Positions 35,567 to 46,059 of a stretch of 64,000 nucleotides of DNA are shown here, in pieces. Origin of the DNA: Cannabis sativa (lineage: Eukaryota; Streptophyta; Magnoliopsida; Rosales; Cannabaceae). The DNA is taken from assembly GCF_029168945.1 (NCBI RefSeq), contig NC_083606.1:13542041-13606040 (forward strand). Direction: 5' to 3'. The position numbers were made by a program, and so were the translations under genes. The notes under the pieces were generated by a model. The model made no database searches. It was not told where the DNA came from and saw nothing but the letters and a program-made list of their open reading frames with translations. How positions within the stretch are numbered: the stretch's first letter is position 1; each line of letters starts with the position of its first letter.

Positions 35567-36585
35567 TTACAATGCAGAGCAATATGCTGAACTGTATGTA
35601 AAAGAAATTGTAAGGCTACACGGAGTCCCAAAGACCATTGTATCTGATAGAGGTTCAGTTTTTACTTCTAAGTTTTGGGAAAGTGTGCAAAGTGCTTTGG
35701 GCACAAAACTGAAGTTGAGTACAACATTCCACCCTCAAATTGATGGACAATCAGAACGAACTATTCAAATACTAGAAGACATGCTACGAGCTTGTGCGTT
35801 GGATTTCCCAAGTAACTGGAGCAACTATTTGCCACTAATGGAGTTCTCGTACAACAATAGCTATCAATCTACAATAGGGATGGCACCCTATGAAATGTTG
35901 TATGGGAGGAAGTGTCGATCACCACTACCTTTGGGATGAGGTTGGCGAAAAGCGATACTTAGGCCCAGACCTAGTAAGAGAGGCCACTGAAGCGGTAGAA
36001 AAGATTCGAAATAGAATGGTAACTGCACAAAGCCGCCAGAAAAGTTATGCCGACGCAAAGAGACGGAATGTGGAATTTGCAGTGGGTGATAAAGTGTTCC
36101 TTCGAGTGTCACCTATGAAAGGGGTTATGCGTTTTGGAAAGCGAGGAAAGCTAAGTCCAAGATTTATAGGTCCTTCTGAGATATTGGACAGAGTGGGACA
36201 TGTAGCTTATCGACTGGCATTGCCACTAGTATTAGCTGAGACGCATAATGTGTTCCATATTTCTATGCTACGAAAATACGTGTCGGATCCATCACACGTG
36301 CTGAACTATGAAAGAATGGAGCTAAAGCAGGACTTGAGTTATGAAGTGCGACCAGTTCGCATTATAGAGAGAGGAACGAAGGAGTTAAGGTCCAAAAGTA
36401 TTCCTCTAGTAAAAGTTCTGTGGAGCAACCGTTCAGAAAGGGAGGCCACGTGGGAAATGGAGGGAGACATGAAAGAACGGTACTCGAACTTTTTGGTAAG
36501 TCTAATTTCGAGGACGAAATTTCCTTTAAGGAGGGTAGAATGTAATATCCAGTTTATATACATATATTGGTATTTGGTATATTAA
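35556..36585 (+). pseudogene. Gypsy integrase core and C-terminal part, frameshifted
   Basis: 35556-35939 holds the rest of the core: IVSDRGSVFTSKFWESV (catalytic Asp), then TTFHPQIDGQSERTIQ with the downstream Glu region, and GMAPYEMLYGRKCRSP. After a frameshift near 35935, the frame from 35890 gives GKLSPRFIGPSEILDRVG, NVFHISMLRKYVSDPSHV and a chromodomain-like tail (VKVLWSNRSEREATWEME), then reads into the LTR to 36585. The tail suggests a Tekay/Del-type chromovirus. Confidence 0.85.
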
Positions 36586-36606
36586 GTGTGATACAATTAA
36601 ATTATT

Positions 36607-36657
<51 letters not shown>

Positions 36658-38698
36658 GTTGTTGTTGTTGTTGTTGTGCGTGTGTGATTAGAAAAAAATG
36701 ATATATATATATATTAAATAGTGAGATAAATAAATAGTGAAGCATTAGATTAGTTAGTTAGTTTAAAATTTAAAATTTAAATTTAAATCAGCATAATTTT
36801 ATCGGATTAGTTAGATATTTATTTTTAAATTTAAACCTATTATACGATATGTTATATACGTATATACTCTAGAACCCTAGCAGCCAGATAGTATCGTATT
36901 CCTTTATTCTCACCATCTCTCAATTTCCTTTTTTTTTATTCTCTCTATTGAACCAAATCAATTGTTTTAATCTTAAGAGCTTCGGGGTTAGCAATCAACC
37001 GATCATCGTTCCGTGTCTTCGAAATCTTCAGGTAAAATTCGTACTTGTTTTTATTTTCGTTTTCAGAGAAATAGGCTTTCATAAAACTATCATATCTCTC
37101 TCCCCATAGGTCCGTTTTCAGTGATCTAGGTACCGTTTTAAAGATAATTTAATGATCTATATTTTTTATGAAGAAACTCTTTCCTAATTCTGAGTATTTC
37201 GATGTCAAAAATTCATGTTTTACAGACTGTCGATTTACAGTTTTTTTAAAAATTTCTTTCCGATATTACCTTAGTAAAAGTGTGATATCTCTCTCGATAT
37301 CTATTATTTTACAGCGATTCTTGTACTGTTAGAAAGATAATTCAATAATTTATATTTTCTTTGAAGAAACCTTTCCCTAGTTCGGAGTTCTTACCAGTCA
37401 AAAGTTAGGATCTTTACTCGGTTATGGTATTTCGTTTTAAGTTTCGTTTCAGAAAAAGTGTCTTCAGTAAAAATTCAATATCTCTCTCAATTTTGATCCA
37501 TTTTAAAAGATCTTTATCTCGTTTTAAAGCTTAGAAAAATAGCTACATTTTTTATGAAGAAAGTATTGTCTAGATCAGGGTGTAACTATTTTTAAAACAT
37601 TTATTTTTAGGCTGTATTCAGAAATCAGCGTGATCCAGAATTTTAAAGAAACTGTTTTGAGAAAACATGCATAACTCCTAGATTATAGCTCCGATTTTGA
37701 TGATCTTTATACCGTTAGAAAGGTCTTTCAATTAACTAAAAACTTTGTGAACAGTAGGACTTCTAATTCAAACGTTTTATATGTCAAATTCTAGGTTAAA
37801 CTTGCTGTACAGTAAGAGTAATAAATATATTGAGTTTATCGGTGGACTAAGGGTTTCACTAATTGTTATAGGGCCTAGAAGGTATCGTAAGAGTTAATTA
37901 CAGCGGAGTTGAGGTAAGGAAAAATAATTATACTTTATACTTGCTTTTTATATGGTTTGAGTATCTAGTATGACTGCTTGAATAAATTGTATTGAAACTG
38001 TGGAATGTGATAGTTTCGGTGAAATAGTGTTTTATCGATGAATTGTATATGGATGTTTAATCATGTTCCAGGTACTTGGAAGTGGTTGGAAACCACACAT
38101 GTATGGTGATGTGGTAAGTGAGGCAGTGTACGTAAGGGTGCACTGGTTATTGGTACTGCGTTCTGGTTAAGAACGTAAGACACTCCAGATTTGTATGGAA
38201 GCTGGAGTGTGATTGTGAGTGTGAGTGTGTGGTATTTCAGTATTTGTGTGGCTGCCTCTATTTATACTTATGATTAGGTTGTTGTATGTTTGATGTATAT
38301 GTTTGTGCTATGATGTGTGAATGCTGGTACATAGTATTGTGTTTTTCCTTACTGGGCTTTGCAGCTCACCCCTTATTTACCCCCTATGTGCAGATAAGTA
38401 AGCCTGTAAGCTTTCGGTGACAAGTTGAGTCTGGGCAGCATGGGGTGTATCTCGTGTGATCATGTAACTGCGTGTGGTCTTGGCCATCTTCCGCTGAAAG
38501 TTCTTTTTTTTAATTTATTAAACTTATCGAGGATGTTGTCGTTTAAATTTTCTATTACTTTTCCCTAAGTGGTAATACTTTATTTTCAACTGGGTACCCA
38601 TGTTTTGAAAAGTGTTTTTTTTTAAAATAAAGGCAACATTAGTATCTTAACGACAGTTTATTTATGGCATCTTATTTTACGTAAGTAAGGGCGTTACA
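36541..38698 (+). repeat. Gypsy 3' LTR
   Basis: 2158 bp, near-identical to 29202-31385. The trinucleotide run at 36601-36676 differs in length and interruptions. Confidence 0.93.
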
Positions 38699-38703
38699 AT
38701 TAA

Positions 38704-39048
38704 AAAAAAAACTATTTATTAATATATAAATTCATTCATTTGCTCTTTTAGTGAAATATTTTTTTGAAAAAATCACTATTGGATTCATAACAAAGGAAAA
38801 TAAGACAATTAATGGAGTTGGGAGGGTGTCTCTTTCTACATTCATTAAGCATTCTCCTCTCTGTCCTGCATCTTGCCTTCTCTCCTTCGTCCCTTTTTAA
38901 ACTAGTCTATGTGAAGTCTCCTTTTCAAATGTCTCCCTTCCTTATAACCTTTGCTTGTCGCCTGTGTCTCGTGCGAATCTTTTGTTTGACCTTTTTCCTT
39001 ATTTCTTTCCTCTCTTAACCATTTCTTAATTTTTTTTCTTGTTGTGTC
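38704..39048. other. Non-coding stretch
   Basis: C/T-rich. The 68-codon plus frame at 38812-39018 is built from TCT/CTT-rich sequence and is not convincing. Confidence 0.4.
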
Positions 39049-39486
39049 TGTTGGGTTTTGTGCCCTAAATAAAATCAATTTCAATATATAATCAGATTTA
39101 CTAATTAATAAAAGATTAGAAATTGCATTATATGTTCTATGTTTCACATAATTTATTTCATGATTATACTTAATGTATAAATTCTAATAAGTCCAGAACA
39201 TATATAAATATATGTATATATATATTTGTTCATGATTATAGTGTCGTCAGAACAGTGGAATATATTATATGCTCAAAAGTTTAATTCCCGTGATTTGTCA
39301 GTTCACTGGTTTTAGACTGGCATGATAATCGGCGAGGTATACTTACACCTTGGATAAGTGTTTTTCAGAGTATTGGTAAAGCTTACCAGTATCGGATGTA
39401 TGGAGTATACATTGGAAGGGACCAATATTAAACTTGGATAAGATATCATAAACTTAACGTATATTTCTAAGTCAATATCAATGGTT
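39049..39486 (+). repeat. Copia LTR fragment, left part
   Basis: Starts TGTTGGGTTTTGTGCCC and follows the minus-strand sequence of the copia LTRs at 6919-8815 and 15192-17087 (for example CAATATATAATCAGATTTAC). It is interrupted at 39486 by the CACTA element, and the match resumes at 43086 (GATCTTAGGTC...AATCTTAATCAC). It is more divergent than the two LTRs are from each other. Confidence 0.7.
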
Positions 39487-39849
39487 CACTACTACAAAAG
39501 GCCAAATTCGTGACGGTCCCAAAAACGCTTTTTTTGGGGACCCGTCGCTAAAAAAATTATCTGAGTGTTTAAAAGCGTCGCCTATATTGTACTATAGGCG
39601 ACAGTTTTTAACACTCGTAAACAATAGGCGACGATTAATAAATGTAGAGAAAAAATTAAAAAAAAAAATTGATGCACTATTCCCCACGATTTAGAACCGT
39701 CGGGCAAAGTATTCGCCACAGTTTTAAAACGTGGCTCATTCTTTGCCCGACGGTTCAAAACCGTCGGGTATAAGGTTAAATAAAATTAGATTTTTGCTTT
39801 CCCCCCATTTTGCCTTATTATTCCCTCCATTTATTTGCTTCCATCTATC

Positions 39850-40024
39850 AGACCCTCACCCACTCACTCACTCCATCTCACTCTCTCGATCTCACTCACT
39901 CTATCTCCCTCTCTCGATCTCACTCACTCTATCTCGATCTCACTCACTCTATCTCCCTCTCTCGATCTCACTCACTCTATCTCCCTCTCTCAATCTCACT
40001 CATCTATCTCCCTCTCTCTCTCTC
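39850..40024 (+). repeat. Minisatellite, (T)CTCGATCTCACTCACTCTATCTCCCTCT-like units
   Basis: Five to six imperfect tandem units of roughly 20-30 bp built from CACTCACTCTATCTCCCTCTC, in the leader of the CACTA gene. They create three overlapping Ser/Leu/His-rich frames that are not likely proteins. Confidence 0.75.
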
Positions 40025-40121
40025 GGGCTTGGGTTATGGTGTCACTCAAACCCAATTTTTCCACACTCCACGCCCTACAAAGAGGAAGAATAAAGATGAG
40101 GATAATGAAGCATTGTCACAT

Positions 40122-42508
40122 ATGGATAAGCGACTCCTTGAGATAGAGGAGAGTAATAGACAGCTTAAAGAACAAATGGCTGCACTCCTGCGTATAGTTC
40201 GTTCTCAGCATAGTGGTGTTGCGGGTACATCACATGCGTCTGGTTCGGGTGTTGGAGGAGAATCAAACAAACTAGCCCGTGATGATGACATTGTTTCTGC
40301 TCCTGAAGCACAATTACAAAGTCCTGCCCATGTCTCTGCTCCACAACAACCGAGTACACTGCATGCTGAGAAGGTAACCGCTCCACTAGCTCCACCGCCA
40401 CATACCGATGGCATTTCAGAAAAGGTAATCTCAATATTACTTTTTAATTTGTATTGTCAATTTAAAAATTGTATTGATTCATTTTTTTTTTTTTTTAATT
40501 TGGAAATATAGAAATATCCATGTTGGATGCATGTTCGGTTGGAGCCTAGTGGATTGTCATTGAAAGTTGCTAAGGGATTCATGGTGAAGGAGCAATATTT
40601 GAAGAATGACAAGTTCTCAGTCCAGGGTTCTGATTTCCTCTACAAGGATTATCGTCGGTTTTTCATCGATGAAGTCAATGTAGAAAATGCCCGTCTTCCA
40701 TGTCCCGTCGTTCAAAATGGATACACCACTGTAGGTCATGCTGTAGGACTTTATGTAGCATGGCTAAAGGACTACATTACGCCAGTTGGAGTAGAGTTGG
40801 TATGTTTTAATTAATTCCCTTAACTTAATATGTTTATTGATTAGTTAAAAACTCTAACTTAATTGTTTTGTCTTCTATATAGACGCAACACCCCAATAAC
40901 CAAATGCAGAAGAAGCAACCTGTGAGTGGAAAAGGACAAGTATCTGAAGAATTACTTGGTCCTCGAACACAGCCTCAAAAAACACCAGAGAGGCCAAGTA
41001 AAAAGGGTCGCTACGTTGCACCAAAAAGGACTTCAATAATCAACAACTTTTTTAAGTTACTCAACATGTGGCCAAAAACAACAACAATCCACTTTGAGGC
41101 CAGCAAGGATTTATTTGGGGTTGAAAACGACTCGATATGGCTTCCAACAATTGACATCAAGGAATTGTGCCAAATGAGATTTTTAGGAGCCTAACCTATT
41201 GCAATCTGGTGCAAGTATGATATCCAATTCTTATTAAACTTGAAAATTTGTTTTGAGAGCTTGTTATTAATTGTGTGTTTTTAACAGGTTTTTGAAGGAA
41301 CGGTTGCTAGATGTTAATGGATTAAGCAGACTATATGCATTTTTAAATCTTGGGGCCATTGCCTCTGATGCTGGCGATTATAATGCCCGTTCTCGAGCAC
41401 TGCGCAAACGTATTCTTGAAATTGATAATCCGGCTAAATGGATTATTGCCCCCTACAACAATTAGTAAGTAAATTTAAAATTTATAGTTTCATAATTTAT
41501 GGTTAATCTGACATGTTTGTTTGTGTAGTAATATGTATCATTGGATGGTTGTACTTATCCAACCAAGTACACATACAGTAGCGTACTTGGATTCCAACAA
41601 TGGATATGTACCAGAAGATTTAAAATACATTGTTAACACGTAAGTTCTATACATGCCTAAAATCTTAAGCAATCTGCTAACTTTATCCTTTTCTTTTGTT
41701 GTTGATTAGGACATAGTAATTGCATGTAGACATAGTAAATTTATCAACCAAGTGTTAAGAACCAATGCATATTTATTGTACTTAATATATGTGAAGATTG
41801 AATATGAAAAGTTTTTGAAAGAGAGAGTAAGAATGTTTGATTTCTTTTGTGGCTGTTTAATTATATATCGATTCCTCTAGTTATGAATGTGAGACTCATA
41901 CAATACTCTATTTTTAAATTTGTAAGTAAAGACACATTAAATACCACAAAATTTGTTTTTTTTTTCTTTCTTTTCCTTATATACATATTAAATACAATTA
42001 TAGGTGTTCTGAATAAGTGTGTAATATTTTATATGCTAATTTCACTTTTTGTGTAGGTCGCTCAACATAGTTAATAAAAGCTTAACTAACCGCAATGACC
42101 GTCCCATTGAGTGGATAACTCCGATATGTCCACAACAACCAGACAGGAAGCAATGTGGATATTATGTCATGAAATTTATTGAGAGTTTCATGAACGAAGA
42201 AGATCCAATACGCCGAGTGAGAGAAATGGTAAAACTTATCTTCTCGTAGTCATTATATATTACACAATAATACGTAAACATAGTAATGATAGTCTATTGT
42301 AAGCTTCTCTTTCACTAATTTCGTGGTAGTTAGCTAGGACTTAGTATAATGTATAAGGTCTTTTACTAATTAATATGTAATTTCTTTCAATTTTTTTTTT
42401 TTGCAGGGTAAGAGCGATCCGTACTCAAATGACGAGATGAATATTTTGCGTGATCAGTGGATTGAATATGTTCGAGCACAAGCAGTGCGACAAGGGCTTT
42501 TACAATGA
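40122..42508 (+). CDS. CACTA TNP1-like / Ulp1 (C48) cysteine protease gene, one premature stop
   Basis: Seven phase-compatible exons: 40122-40424 (start uncertain; the frame is open upstream), 40512-40799, 40883-41214, 41288-41464, 41529-41639, 42057-42228 and 42407-42508 (TGA). All introns are GT-AG. They sum to 1485 bp. Exon 1 has a coiled coil (MDKRLLEIEESNRQLKEQMA) and a Ser/Pro-rich part. Exon 2 resembles the domain often seen upstream of Ulp1 in plant CACTA proteins. Exons 4-7 form the peptidase: His in YHWMVVL, Asp in AYLDSN, Gln and Cys in CPQQPDRKQCGYYVM, so the catalytic set is complete. One in-frame TAA at 41192-41194 (exon 3, after FLGA) interrupts it. In the family such proteins are SUMO-protease-like; the role in transposition is unclear. 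Confidence 0.78.
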
Positions 42509-42739
42509 TCAGTTTCTGTTTTTGTTTATACTTTATCCTAACTAATTAGTGACAATATACAGTAAAAATTAATTAATGTAGGGAAAATTTTACTATGTAA
42601 AACAGGATCTGTTTAAGTTTCACTAATGACAATATATATACTTTATCGTAATTATTTTTTTCTTTTTTTTTTTACAATCCAATGACTGGCAAAAATCGTC
42701 GTTGAAAAATACAAAATTTATAATTAGATTGAAAACATT

Positions 42740-43060
42740 AAATGCCATGGTTTAAATCTGTGGCTTATACTAAAGGCCACGGTTTTTACCTGTGCCTACA
42801 ACATTATAGGCCACGGTTTTAAAGTGTGGCCTATATATAGTATAGGCCACGGTTTTTAACCGTAGCCTATAGTATAGGCCACGGTTTAAAACCGTCGCCT
42901 ATAGTGTTTACTATAGGCGACGGTTTTAAACCGTGGCCCATACTATTTTCCCGACAGTTTTCAACCGTCGTTAATTTTACCCAGTTTTCGCGACGCTCGT
43001 ATAGGCGACGGTTTTATGAACTATCAGGAATTCTTTGGCCGACAGTGTAAAACCGACGGG
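42740..43060. repeat. CACTA subterminal repeat array
   Basis: About ten copies in both orientations of (A)GGCCACGGTTTT or GGCGACGGTTTT, with AAACCGTCGCC or AACCGTGGCC as reverse forms. The likely role is transposase binding. The counterpart array, with CGTCGGGCAAAG and AACCGTCGGGT, is at 39570-39775. Confidence 0.8.
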
Positions 43061-43082
43061 AATTTGAGATTTTTTAGTAGTG

Positions 43083-43370
43083 GTTGATCTTAGGTCTATG
43101 AATCTTAATCACTACCTTATATTTTAGAGTTTATATATTTATATGTTTCAAATATTTTTTAAAGAAAGTGTCAAAGATATTTCGATAATACTTGAATCAT
43201 ACGAGAGGATAATTATTACAAAAAATGAAAGATCTTCTCAATGCACTAAAAATAACTTTTGACAATTATTTTGGTGTAATCAACAAAGTAAATATAAAAA
43301 AAAACGTAAAATATGGAAGTAACATATTTTGAGAAAAATAAAATAAAAATAGTATTTTAAATTATATAAA
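43083..43370 (+). repeat. Copia LTR fragment, right part, and AT-rich tail
   Basis: The first roughly 40 bases continue the LTR match interrupted at 39486. Similarity then fades into AT-rich sequence. Confidence 0.5.
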
Positions 43371-43372
43371 AT

Positions 43373-43402
43373 GCGCGCGAAGCGCGCGGATACATTATCT
43401 AG
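43373..43402 (+). mobile_element. Helitron-like 3' terminus
   Basis: A GC hairpin GCGCGC-GAA-GCGCGC (43373-43387) in AT-rich DNA is followed 11 bases later by CTAG (43399-43402) and a T, the plant Helitron 3' signature (hairpin, CTRR, then host T). The 5' TC end and any Rep-helicase gene were not found, so it is a non-autonomous or truncated copy. It ends about 80 bp from the stop codon of the GT47 gene. Confidence 0.6.
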
Positions 43403-43481
43403 TATATGTATATATTAAAAAGTTGCATATCAAATAATGAAATAATACGTCAAAAAAATTAATGAAATAATTAAAGCTTAA

Positions 43482-45269
43482 TCACAAGCTATTTTGGGAT
43501 CCAATCTTAAAGTTAAGTCGTCTTAACCAAATTGAGTGCAACACCATGTGAATCACATCAAACGGTTGAGCCGGTCTATTTAACACAAAATGTTTCTTTA
43601 CTTGAGAAACCTTATTATATAATCTCAAGTACTTCTCATTTGGAATGCCATTTAAAATGTTCTTGATTTCAGGTATTTTAGAGATCGGGATTTGTACAGT
43701 AAATTGACTCCAATCAAGTACATCACTAAATGGTAATGAGTAACTATCCGAGATAATAACTGGGACACACCCTGCATTGATTGCCTCGACTACTCTTGGG
43801 CTAGCTACTTCGTACCCACTCGGGCATAAGCAATACTTTGCCTTGCCCATTAGCTCGGTGTAGTTTAGCTCTTTTGGTACCTTTTCAAAGACTTGGATAT
43901 CACTGTCTTTGTCTTTCCATTGTTGGAACAAGATCTCTCTAATGTATCCATGGAGTCCACCAGCGAAAAAGGCCAAGTTTGTGCGTCTGTGAGGGGCTTG
44001 GCCTAAATTTGGTGGACCTAAAGTTCCATGACTTAAATAGATTTCAGGCAACGAGACATCTCTTTTGGGTTCGAATCCTTCAGAAATGTTGGCATTGCAT
44101 AGAACTCTCATGAAGTGTTTAAAGAGCCGAGGTTGTTTTTCATATGATACTTGTGGACCCTAAAATGAATTTTACGTACAAAAATCCAATCACTCTTTAA
44201 GTATAAATAAATCAATTTCTGGTGAAGACATGCTTACATATGGGCATATATATATATATAGAGAGAGAAACTTAATAATGAGTAACTTACCCAATCATGG
44301 CAGGAAAGCATAAAATGGTCAGCACCGTGGCTTGTATTCCAAAATGGGTACTTATTAGCCACAACACCAACATAATCATTCATAACTCGACAGAGGCGAT
44401 CTCGTTTGTAGTCATCTGGGTAAATAACAGGGCTATAAATAAACTTAATGATGTTAGCCACACTTATGGGCATAAAAAATGTGTGTGCCTCCTCTGGATG
44501 TTTAGCCCTGAAAGGGCTCTCTTCACTCTCTATTTCTTCTATGAACTGTCCCTCAATAGCATAGATGTTATTCATTGGACCCATGTGATATATTGGCCGT
44601 TCTCCTTCTTTATAGCTCCACACTTTGAATCTCTTCACCATCTCTATATGACTCCTAATTTGTCCCCCACAAACAAAATAATGTACATTGATAAGTTAAA
44701 ACATTTGCACATTATTTTTTGGTGTCAATTTATGTATAAGGAACAATTAAAAAGTACTATATATATACTTACTGATGGAAAGCATATGGGTTTCTGTATA
44801 TGGAACCTCTTGGTATAATGCTCTCATTCTTATCAGACTTAAAACTTTTGGAAGTAATGGCTTGACGAATAGCTACTCTAGCCTTCACCAAATCATACTC
44901 AATTCTCTCCAACCTACTCTTCTTCTTCTTGATTATGGTCTGCTCAAAACAAAAATACACAATCATTAATTAACTCAGTTATGTATATTAGCTTCTAACA
45001 AATGAAACTAATTAAAGCAATGATTCATTGATGTTCACCTTGTCAGGTGGAATTGTATCATTGGTGTTAGAAATATGATGATAAGTGATAAGAGGAGGAA
45101 TAGGAGTAATAGTACTGGTGGTGTTATTGTTATTAAAAGGAGAAGACAAAGTGTGTATGATAACCTTGTTTTGGGTTATATTATTTTGGGATAGGAATGG
45201 AAGAAGAAAAAGAAATATCAAAGTTGAAAGTAACAACAAAGCTTTGGACAGGCTTAAGGTTGAAGCCAT
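43482..45269 (-). CDS. GT47 exostosin-family glycosyltransferase, copy 1 (4 exons, 479 aa)
   Basis: Exons on the minus strand are 45269-45039, 44939-44773, 44654-44291 and 44159-43482, all GT-AG, phases 0, 2, 0, total 1440 bp including the stop. The start [14 protein letters not shown] is shared with copies 2 and 3. A hydrophobic segment at residues 8-28 is a type II signal anchor, followed by an Asn/Thr-rich stem. Exon 2 starts with a Lys run and [15 protein letters not shown] and ends RNPYAFHQ. Exons 3-4 hold the exostosin domain: [77 protein letters not shown]. The family resembles Arabidopsis At5g03795/At3g07620-type Golgi enzymes of unproven acceptor. Length and motifs are normal, so it is probably functional. 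Confidence 0.93.
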
Positions 45270-45348
45270 GGCCTCCGGTGGCCGGAATAATTGATCGATC
45301 TATCGATTTTTACTAACTTTAACTTTTTCCCCATATATTTGTTGCCTA

Positions 45349-45357
45349 ATTTATATA
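45349..45357 (-). promoter_or_regulatory. TATA box, GT47 copy 1
   Basis: TATATAAAT on the minus strand, about 80 bases upstream of the ATG at 45269. Confidence 0.5.
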
Positions 45358-45557
45358 GTACTAGTTACTTTTTCACATGCTTAGTTACACATTACAGTCG
45401 AATTCCCTAAAAAAAAAAATACAAGAAAAAAATATATGGTCTTCTACCATTTCTTGAGATATAATAATTTAATCTAAGAGAAATAAATTCAAAACTCACA
45501 CTGCGTGAAATTAAAAATATGTAACTAACGGTCTTCTACTCAAAGTGTTTGGGCAAA

Positions 45558-45620
45558 ACTTATGTATATTTAAATAGAATCTGAAAACTTTGAAGCTCAC
45601 CTCACGTGTTGCATTAATAG
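45558..45620 (-). promoter_or_regulatory. Upstream block with a G-box shared by GT47 copies 1 and 2
   Basis: TATATTTAAATAGAA, then TTTGAAGCTCA, then CACGTG at 45603-45608 and TGCATTAAT, about 290-350 bases upstream of the start. The same order appears upstream of copy 2 at 58745-58805. G-boxes bind bZIP and bHLH factors. Confidence 0.5.
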
Positions 45621-45839
45621 AATGATATACATCAAAAAAAATATAAGTTTTGTCCAAGTAAGTAGTATTATATTTCTTGTCCTTTTTCGGTTAATATATA
45701 TATTGTCCTCTCACATTATTAACATTAGCTATTTTTTAATTTTTATTTTTGAAAATAATGTTAGCTACTTAATTTTGAAAGTTGAAAGGGATCGCATGGA
45801 TCACAAATTTCTTGAACCTAATGCTCTTTGATTGAACCA
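45621..45839. other. Non-coding spacer
   Basis: AT-rich. The 69-codon frame at 45622-45831 is Ile/Phe-rich from AT-rich DNA and is not supported. Confidence 0.4.
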
Positions 45840-46059
45840 CAAGCAATAGTAATAATTATTGGAGTCCTAGAGAAGCAATGGAAACCCACGTGATCCGAGA
45901 AAATGCACAAAATCTCATGTCAATTCCTTGGGAATAAATTTGAAATTATATAAATCCAAAACTTATAAATTTGAAAACTTTCTACTTAGCCTCTTTTGAG
46001 CTGAGATTTCTGCAACTATTTTTGTGCATTCTTTAACTTGGTATCAGAGCAATAAAAAG

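Larger units (their letters stand above)
29202..38698 (+). mobile_element. Young Ty3/gypsy LTR retrotransposon (Tekay-like), plus strand
   Basis: The LTRs are 29202-31385 (2184 bp) and 36541-38698 (2158 bp), TGTAATATCC to GGGCGTTACA. A perfect TSD, ATTAA, flanks at 29197-29201 and 38699-38703. The primer site TGGTACCAGAGC (31389-31400) and the purine tract TTTAAGGAGGGTAGAA (ending at 36540) are in place. The order is gag, PR, RT, RNase H, INT. LTRs differ by about six substitutions plus microsatellite length changes by eye, so insertion is recent. Gag and pol nevertheless contain several frameshifts. Confidence 0.95.
39487..43082 (+). mobile_element. 3.6 kb CACTA transposon carrying a Ulp1-type gene
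   Basis: Imperfect TIRs: the left end starts CACTACTACAAAAGGCC and the right end, on the minus strand, CACTACTAAAAAATCTC. Both are followed by CGACGG-type subterminal repeats (39505-39770 and 42740-43060). A perfect 3-bp TSD, GTT, flanks at 39484-39486 and 43083-43085, as CACTA elements make. It inserted into a copia LTR fragment. It encodes one multi-exon gene (40122-42508) and no recognisable DDE transposase (TNPD/TNP2 type), so it should depend on another element for movement. Confidence 0.9.

Noticed and set aside
39731..40146. Three overlapping Ser/Leu/His-rich ORFs
   Set aside because: They arise from the CACTCACTCTATCTC minisatellite, which is open in all frames. Only the part from about 40122 has protein-like sequence leading into a spliced gene.
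42740..43060. Possible CRISPR-like array of spaced repeats
   Set aside because: The repeats are 11-13 bp, in both orientations and adjacent to a CACTA TIR; they are subterminal transposase-binding-type repeats in a plant genome.
44297..44818. 173-codon plus-strand ORF, and the similar 127-codon ORF at 57506-57889
   Set aside because: Antisense shadows of GT47 exon 3 (and intron) in copies 1 and 2.
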